Position numbers and translations under genes: made by a program | Assembly (NCBI RefSeq): GCF_900100535.1 | Contig: NZ_FNDG01000002.1 | Location: forward strand, 248,001 to 312,000 | DNA length: 64,000 nt | Origin: Phytopseudomonas flavescens | GTDB lineage: Bacteria > Pseudomonadota > Gammaproteobacteria > Pseudomonadales > Pseudomonadaceae | Reading direction: 5' to 3' | Part shown: in pieces, positions 59,123 through 64,000 of the stretch | Position numbering within the stretch: the stretch's first letter is position 1 | How the letters are laid out: every line of letters begins with the position of its first letter | The notes under the pieces: generated by a model | Database searches by the model: none | The model's input: the letters and a program-made list of their open reading frames with translations, nothing else | Told to the model about the DNA's origin: nothing

Positions 59123-60273
59123 CCACGGTCGTCCCTTACTGGCGCCTGTCCGGCTTCTACCTGTTCTACTTCGCGCTGCTGGGCGCCACGGCGCCGTTCC
59201 TGGGCCTGTATTTCGCGCACCTGGGCTTCTCGCCCGCGCGCATCGGCGAATTGGTGGCCATCCCGATGCTGATGCGCTGCATCGCGCCGAACCTGTGGGG
59301 CTGGCTCGGCGATTACAGCGGCAGGCGCTTGCTGATCGTGCGCCTCGGTGCGCTGTGTACGCTGTTCAGCCTGAGCCTGATCTTCGTCAGCAAGGGGTAT
59401 GCCTGGCTGGCCATGGTGATGGCCTTGCACGCGTTCTTCTGGCACGCGGTACTGCCGCAGTTCGAGGTCATCACCCTGGCGCACCTGCGCGAGCAGTCGG
59501 CCCGCTATGCACGGATCCGCCTGTGGGGCTCGATCGGTTTCATCCTCAGCGTGGTCGGGCTGGGCAAGGCCTTCGACCTGTTCAGCCTGGACGTCTACCC
59601 CTGGGTGTTGCTGCTGATCATCGTCGGTATCGCCCTGAGCAGCTTCTGGGTGCCGGATGCCCGGCCGCTTGCCTCGTCGCAATCGGCAAGCCGTGGTGGC
59701 TTCCTGCAGCAATTGAAGCAGCCCGGCGTGCTGGCCTTCTATCTGTGCGTGGCGCTGATGCAGCTGTCCCACGGGCCGTACTACACCTTTCTCAGTATCT
59801 ACCTGGAACAACTCGGCTACAGCCGCGGGCTGATCGGTATGCTGTGGGCCCTGGGGGTGGTGGCGGAAGTGCTGGTGTTCATGGCAATGGCGCGACTGTT
59901 CAGGCATTTCAGCCTGCGTCAGGTGCTGGTGGCCAGCTTCGCCATCGCCGCACTGCGTTGGGTGTTGATGGGGTTCTTCGCCGATCACCTGGCCGTGCTG
60001 CTGTTCGCTCAGGTGTTGCACGCCGCCACCTTCGGTAGTTTTCACGCCGCCTCCATCGCCTTCGTGCAACGCAGTTTCGGCGCTCGCCAGCAGGGGCAGG
60101 GCCAGGCGTTGTACGCTTCGCTGGCCGGCACCGGCGGTGCCCTGGGCGCGCTGTATGCCGGTTACAGCTGGAACGGCCTGGGCGCGCAATGGACCTTCGC
60201 CCTGGCAGGGCTGGCTGCGCTGGCGGCAGCCGTTATCATGGTCAGACGCACGACCGATCCGGCGCGCCCCTGA
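59119..60273 (+). CDS. MFS transporter (HcaT/PPP-family-like)
   Basis: A 384-residue inner-membrane transporter with about 12 hydrophobic segments. The start YWRLSGFYLFYFALLGATAPFLGLYF and the loop-2 region GWLGDYSGRRLLIVRLG resemble the phenylpropionate permease-like group of the major facilitator superfamily. TTG 59119 overlaps the preceding stop (TTGA). Substrate unknown. In Pseudomonas an MFS gene is commonly found after aroC. Confidence 0.83.
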   Translation: MTTVVPYWRLSGFYLFYFALLGATAPFLGLYFAHLGFSPARIGELVAIPMLMRCIAPNLWGWLGDYSGRRLLIVRLGALCTLFSLSLIFVSKGYAWLAMVMALHAFFWHAVLPQFEVITLAHLREQSARYARIRLWGSIGFILSVVGLGKAFDLFSLDVYPWVLLLIIVGIALSSFWVPDARPLASSQSASRGGFLQQLKQPGVLAFYLCVALMQLSHGPYYTFLSIYLEQLGYSRGLIGMLWALGVVAEVLVFMAMARLFRHFSLRQVLVASFAIAALRWVLMGFFADHLAVLLFAQVLHAATFGSFHAASIAFVQRSFGARQQGQGQALYASLAGTGGALGALYAGYSWNGLGAQWTFALAGLAALAAAVIMVRRTTDPARP

Positions 60274-60331
60274 TCGCTGGCCAAATCAAGCTGCCCCCAG
60301 GGTGGCGAGCACTTACTGAAGGATTTTCTCC

Positions 60332-60877
60332 ATGAGCCGCCTGAGCGTCCACCATCAGTCCAGCCCCCATATTCCCAACAAGATACTGGGCCATGCTGAG
60401 GACATCGCCAGCACGCTGACAGCAGCCGGTATCGATTACAGCGTCGTCGATGTTGACGCCAAACTGCAGGCCGGGGCAGCGCCGGACGCCATCCTCGCCG
60501 CGCTTGCCGGACCGCTGGAGCAGCTCAAGCGTGATCACGGTCTGGGTCACGTGGAGGTGATCAGTGTCGACCAGCGCCGCTGGCCGAAGGAGGGCGAAAA
60601 GCCCGCCGAGCCGCCGCAGGAAATCATCTCCGACGGCGCGCAGCTTTACCTGTTCCTGGCCGGGCAGGGGCTGCTGAGTCTGCATGTCGACGACTACGTG
60701 TATGCGCTGTTGGGTGAGCGCAATGCGCTGGTTTCGGTGCCCGCCGGTACGCCTCACTGGTTCGATCTGGGCGAGTTTCCCCATTGCGCGTTGCTGCGCC
60801 TTTCGTCCGGCAGCGATGTTGCGGGCAAGCCCAGCGGTGATCCCATCGCCGCCTCTTTTCCGCGCCTGGAAGACTGA
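60332..60877 (+). CDS. Acireductone dioxygenase-like protein, metal site degenerate
   Basis: A 181-residue cupin of the ARD/MtnD family (methionine salvage). The backbone is clear: HAEDIASTL near 21-29, LFLAGQGLLSLHVDDYVYALLGERN (split by a turn at 117-120), SVPAGTPHWFDLGE near 135-148 and the end SFPRLED. However, the HxHxxxxE ligand set is replaced: aligned residues are Ile98, Ser100 and Gln104. Only the last ligand, His142, remains. It is therefore probably not an active dioxygenase. No other methionine-salvage gene is adjacent. The MITE-like element at 60884 follows its stop. Confidence 0.8.
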   Translation: MSRLSVHHQSSPHIPNKILGHAEDIASTLTAAGIDYSVVDVDAKLQAGAAPDAILAALAGPLEQLKRDHGLGHVEVISVDQRRWPKEGEKPAEPPQEIISDGAQLYLFLAGQGLLSLHVDDYVYALLGERNALVSVPAGTPHWFDLGEFPHCALLRLSSGSDVAGKPSGDPIAASFPRLED

Positions 60878-60883
60878 GCTGGC

Positions 60884-61030
60884 CTAGGGTCTGTCTGAAA
60901 AGTCTCCGAGCGAAGGTCAGGCGAGGCAAAAATCGGTGAGGAAGCGGAGTTTACGAGCTGTAAATGAGCATTCCGAACCGATTTTTAACGAAGCATCACC
61001 GAGCGCAGGTACTTTTCGGACAGACCCTAG
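60884..61030. mobile_element. MITE-like element with 20-bp terminal inverted repeats
   Basis: 147 bp. The left end (60884-60903, starting CTAGGGTCTGTCTG) and right end (61011-61030) are complementary at 19 of 20 positions. Internal arms AAAAATCGGT and ACCGATTTTTAACG flank a central palindrome TTTAC-N5-GTAAA (60950-60964) in AAGCGGAG...ATGAGCATT. The architecture matches 4123-4334 with other end sequences. The right end supplies the ogt stop codon. Confidence 0.7.
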
Positions 61031-61524
61031 TCGAACAGCGAGGCCTGCGTTCGCGGCACCGCGCCCTCCAGCTCCAGCAGCAACTGCTTGCGTGGCAGGC
61101 CGCCGGCAAAGCCGGTCAGGCTGCCGTCGCGGCCGATCACCCGGTGGCAGGGAATGATGATGCAGATCGGGTTGGCGCCATTGGCCGCACCGACGGCGCG
61201 TACCGCTCTGGGTCTGTCGATACGCCGGGCCAGCGCGCTGTAGCTGTCGAGGCGGCCGAAGGGAATATCCTGCAAGGCGCGCCACACCGACTGCTGGAAC
61301 GGCGTGCCCTGGGGGTTGAGCGGCAGCTCGAAGCGCTGGCGACGGCCGGCGAAGTAGTCGTCGAGCTGGCGGCTGGTTTCATCGAGCTGCGAGCCTGCCT
61401 CGCGCCAGCGCTCGTCGATCCGCCAGGGTGTGCGTTCCACGTCCATGAGCAACTGCTGCAATCCAGCTTCGTCACCGACCATGAACAGGCGGCCGATGGG
61501 GCTGTCGTGGTAGCGATAGAACAT
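61027..61524 (-). CDS. ogt: Methylated-DNA--protein-cysteine methyltransferase
   Basis: A 165-residue repair protein removing alkyl groups from O6-alkylguanine. The acceptor Cys126 is in IIIPCHRVIGRDGSLTGFAGG, and the DNA-binding helix region is PFQQSVWRALQDIPFGRLDSY. ATG 61524 fits the family start. The gene starts 2 bp after the alkA stop, so the two direct-repair genes are one operon. Its TAG stop lies in the right end of the MITE-like element. Confidence 0.93.
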   Translation of the reverse strand: MFYRYHDSPIGRLFMVGDEAGLQQLLMDVERTPWRIDERWREAGSQLDETSRQLDDYFAGRRQRFELPLNPQGTPFQQSVWRALQDIPFGRLDSYSALARRIDRPRAVRAVGAANGANPICIIIPCHRVIGRDGSLTGFAGGLPRKQLLLELEGAVPRTQASLFD

Positions 61525-61526
61525 CT

Positions 61527-62405
61527 TCAGCTTCCTGAATAGTCTTGCCAGAGATGGGCTGCCGCATAGGCCCGCCACGGCCGCCAGGCTTGCGCATGGG
61601 CCTGCAGCTGTCGCGCGGTGATGCCAGCAGCTCCCCAGATGGGCGCTTTCAGCAGGCCGAGGTCGCTGGCGGGAAAGGCGTCGGCGTCGCCGAACGCCCG
61701 CAGAGCGATGTATTCGGCGGTCCAGGGGCCGATGCCGGGCAGGGCGCAGAGCCGCGCGATCAGTTCGCTGGCCCCTTGGCTGATGTCCAGGCGCAAGTCG
61801 CCGGCAGCCACCTGGGCGGCGAAATGCTGCAGAGTCTGCACGCGTTTGCCGGGCATGCCGATGCCGTCGAGGTTGGCGGCAGCGATAGCGGCGGGTGTCG
61901 GGAACAGGCGGTCGATACCGGCGGGTGCGTCTGCCAGCGATTCGCCGAGTCGGCTGACCAGACGCCCGGTGATGGTTACCGCTGCCTTGACCGTGACTTG
62001 CTGACCGACGATGGCCCGCACGGCCTGCTCGAAGGCATCGAACGCGGTGGGCAGGCGCAGGCCCGGGTTGCGCGCGAGCATCGGTGCAAGGAACTGATCG
62101 GCCGCGAAGTGGGCGGCGATGATGGCCGGGTCGGCGTCGAGATCGAACATGCGCCGTACGCGCTGGGTCAGTTGCGGCAGGCAGGCTTCAGCCGATGGGC
62201 TGTAAGCCAGCTGCACTGCGTTCTGCTCGGGTAGGGGGCTGACGCGAAACCAGCCGGTAACGTCAGCCAGTCGAAAGCTGCGGCAGTAGTCCTGTGCGCC
62301 CAGCCGCTCCTGGCCGGCGATGGCGCGCAGGCGGAAGTGCTCGTGGAACTGCTGCCAGTGCCAGGGCGGCTGGTAGGGCAGCAGGAGCGGATCGTTCGGG
62401 TTCAT
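61527..62405 (-). CDS. alkA: DNA-3-methyladenine glycosylase II
   Basis: A 292-residue glycosylase excising alkylated bases. The N-terminal AlkA domain covers about 1-110; the helix-hairpin-helix ALPGIGPWTAEYIALRAFG is near 221-239 and the catalytic Asp248 lies in FPASDLGL. QAVRAIVGQQVTVKAA near 127-142 is typical. It forms an operon with ogt. In P. aeruginosa an alkA homologue also lies a few genes after aroC and mtnD. Confidence 0.93.
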   Translation of the reverse strand: MNPNDPLLLPYQPPWHWQQFHEHFRLRAIAGQERLGAQDYCRSFRLADVTGWFRVSPLPEQNAVQLAYSPSAEACLPQLTQRVRRMFDLDADPAIIAAHFAADQFLAPMLARNPGLRLPTAFDAFEQAVRAIVGQQVTVKAAVTITGRLVSRLGESLADAPAGIDRLFPTPAAIAAANLDGIGMPGKRVQTLQHFAAQVAAGDLRLDISQGASELIARLCALPGIGPWTAEYIALRAFGDADAFPASDLGLLKAPIWGAAGITARQLQAHAQAWRPWRAYAAAHLWQDYSGS

Positions 62406-62653
62406 GGCGCAGACGATAACCGTCGTCGGGCCTGTTGTCTGCGTCGAAAGTGACTTTCATAGCGGCAGGCCGGCCCGGTCATTGAGGAGCGCGGCCTCGG
62501 CCCCGTACTTGCCAGCCTGGATCGGCATACCGCGATGGATCCGAGCCCTCAGGGGGCGGATGGCATGCATCAGGGTTCCTGGGGCGCGGTGGGGCCGGCC
62601 GCAAAGGTACCCAGACCTGGCAACAGGGCATGCAGATCGACGACCTCGACCAG
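62406..62653. other. Intergenic stretch with no intact gene
   Basis: About 250 bp between the alkA start and the readable LysR remnant. It presumably holds the alkA promoter. Some of it may be the decayed N-terminal half of the LysR gene, but no DNA-binding helix-turn-helix can be read in any frame. Confidence 0.4.
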
Positions 62654-63042
62654 CCCAAGCGCTGCGTGGCTGCCGCCGCCACACCCGAGGATCTGAAACA
62701 CCACAGCCTGCTCGGCCTGAACCATGCACGCGCCGCCAGCGGCTGGCCGCTGTGCGGGGGCGACCAGGAACAGATCATCGTGCCCGTCGGCCACGCCCAG
62801 GCCAGCGACGGCGAGGGCGTACGCCGACTGGCCCTGGCCGGCCTCGGACTGGCACGGCTGGCGATGTTCCAGGCGCGCGAGGATATCGCCGCCGGGCGCC
62901 TGGTCGTGGTTTTGCAGGCCTGCAACCCGGGAGACCGTGAGGAGGTGCATGCAGTGTCATGGGCCAGGGCGGCTACCTGCCACTGTGCGTCCGGGCGTTC
63001 CTCGAGTTCCTGGTGCGGCACGTGCGGCACGTGCGGCTCTGA
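62654..63042 (+). pseudogene. LysR-family regulator remnant, truncated and frameshifted
   Basis: The C-terminal effector domain of a LysR-type regulator can be read: TPEDLKHHSLLGLNHARA, then LALAGLGLARLAMFQAREDIAAGRLV and NPGDREEVHAV. At about 62957 the frame breaks; one base later the sequence continues MGQGGYLPLCVRAFLEFLVRHV to a TGA at 63040-63042. Inserting one base would restore the usual HAVYMGQGGYLPL. The N-terminal DNA-binding half is absent, so the gene is dead. Confidence 0.65.
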
Positions 63043-63201
63043 GCCCTTGGCCGGGGCAGTCTCGGGGAATGGCGCCGCAGGCATGCGTCCGGCCCCTGGA
63101 TGGGAGCGTTCCCGACAGAATTTTCACATTCCCTGGCGCACACTCGCGCCGCACTGCGGGCACCTCCGGTGTGGGCGCAGGGCAGACACTCGCTTCCGTG
63201 G

Positions 63202-64000
63202 ATGATGAAAAACATGACCCCTACTGCCGCTCAGGGCACTCCTCCGGCGCCTTCGCGCACCTTCGACCCGCTACGCAGCCAACTGCTCTTCACCCTCTAC
63301 AGCGCCATCGCGCTGCTGCTGATGTACAGCCTGTTGCGTGCCGCCTTGCTGGCCTACAACCGCGACCTGATCGGCGACACGCCGGTGGCGGTGTTCGCCG
63401 AAGCCTTTTTCAACGGCCTGCGTTTCGACCTGCGCGTGGTGGTCTACGCCTGCGCCCCCTTGTTGATCGCCTTGCTCAGCAACCGCGCCATGCGCGTGCG
63501 GGGCTGGCAACGGCTGTGGCTGACCTTTTTCGCCAGTGTGACGCTGTTTCTCGGCCTGGCGGAACTGGATTTCTACAAGGAGTTCCACCAGCGCCTGAAC
63601 AGCCTGGTGTTCCAGTACCTGCAGGAAGACCAGGCCACCGTGATGAGCATGCTGTGGAACGGTTTTCCCGTCCTTCGCTACCTGCTCGCCTGGTTCGTCA
63701 TCACCGGCCTGTTGTGGTGGATGTTCACCCGGTTCGACCGCGCCAGCCGGGCTAACACGCCACGCGGCACGGTCGCCGTCCTGCCTGGTGTGGCCTGGTA
63801 CTGGCGCGTTTCGGTGTTCTTCCTGTGCCTGCTGATCGCCGTGCTGGCCGCCCGCGGCCACTTGCGCCAGGGCCCGCCGCTGCGTTGGGGCGACGCCTAT
63901 ACCACCGAGTCGATGTTCGCCAACCAATTGGGGCTCAATGGTACGTTGACCCTGTTCACCGCAGCCCAGGCGAGTTTCGGCCCGCATCGCGACAACACCT
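63202..64000 (+). CDS. LTA-synthase/MdoB-type membrane phosphotransferase, N-terminal part (cut by window end)
   Basis: The frame runs open to the window end (266 residues visible). The visible part holds membrane segments near residues 27-50, 72-92, 100-120, 160-178 and 202-220, with FFNGLRFDLRVVVYACAPLL near 68-87, typical of the N-terminal membrane domain of LTA-synthase/phosphoglycerol-transferase family proteins (sulfatase superfamily). The catalytic domain lies beyond the window. Two possible starts, 63202 and 63214, share the frame; no clear ribosome site. Confidence 0.72.
   Translation, partial: MMKNMTPTAAQGTPPAPSRTFDPLRSQLLFTLYSAIALLLMYSLLRAALLAYNRDLIGDTPVAVFAEAFFNGLRFDLRVVVYACAPLLIALLSNRAMRVRGWQRLWLTFFASVTLFLGLAELDFYKEFHQRLNSLVFQYLQEDQATVMSMLWNGFPVLRYLLAWFVITGLLWWMFTRFDRASRANTPRGTVAVLPGVAWYWRVSVFFLCLLIAVLAARGHLRQGPPLRWGDAYTTESMFANQLGLNGTLTLFTAAQASFGPHRDNT

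Overview
The window is GC-rich, densely coding DNA from a Pseudomonas-like gammaproteobacterium. The Entner-Doudoroff block (gap, edd-glk-gltR-gltS, gts sugar transporter, porin, hexR, zwf-pgl-eda) has the order known from Pseudomonas genomes. A complete zeaxanthin-glucoside carotenoid cluster suggests one of the yellow-pigmented pseudomonads; the species is an inference. No tRNA, rRNA, CRISPR, prophage or intact insertion sequence was seen.

Layout. (1) 1-12.5 kb is a nutrient-uptake region, largely for sulfur: the tail of a TauD-like dioxygenase, a NitT/TauT-type ABC transporter with two paralogous binding proteins, a four-gene polar amino-acid ABC operon, and sulfate uptake genes sbp-cysT-cysW without cysA. 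Embedded at 7.86-8.36 kb is a 166-residue protein that is 41% methionine and 10% cysteine, the strangest gene here. (2) 12.5-15.8 kb holds a UbiH/UbiM-type monooxygenase, an unknown protein, a degenerate CinA-like protein and galU. (3) 16.2-23.8 kb is the carotenoid cluster: crtZ, an opposed idi-crtX-crtY-crtI-crtB operon, and a divergent crtE. GalU next door makes UDP-glucose, the expected sugar donor for CrtX. (4) 23.8-26.6 kb has a secreted unknown protein, an orphan FecI/FecR pair behind a Fur-like box, and folE. (5) 26.8-46.7 kb is central sugar metabolism, with an AGE-family sugar isomerase inserted between gltS and gtsA, a LamB-type porin where OprB is usual, and GapN plus a shikimate-dehydrogenase-like gene after eda.

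(6) 46.9-53.2 kb has a DUF3309 peptide and the complete ligase-associated repair operon (exonuclease, ATP-dependent ligase, Lhr-type helicase, PdeM phosphoesterase). (7) 53.4-64 kb has an HBM chemoreceptor like McpS, a GNAT-like membrane-anchored protein, an alpha/beta hydrolase, aroC, an MFS transporter, an acireductone-dioxygenase-like protein lacking three of four metal ligands, ogt-alkA, a frameshifted LysR remnant, and the start of an LTA-synthase/MdoB-type membrane protein cut by the window edge.

Regulation visible in the sequence. A HexR box lies between gap and edd and a degenerate one between hexR and zwf. AACAACAA motifs (Hfq/Crc recognition type) precede gltR, the AGE isomerase, gtsA, the porin and the chemoreceptor. 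A 56-bp promoter-like module occurs twice with identical internal spacing, before the AGE isomerase and before gtsA. Two MITE-like elements (4.1-4.3 kb and 60.9-61.0 kb) have different ends but the same nested palindromic architecture.
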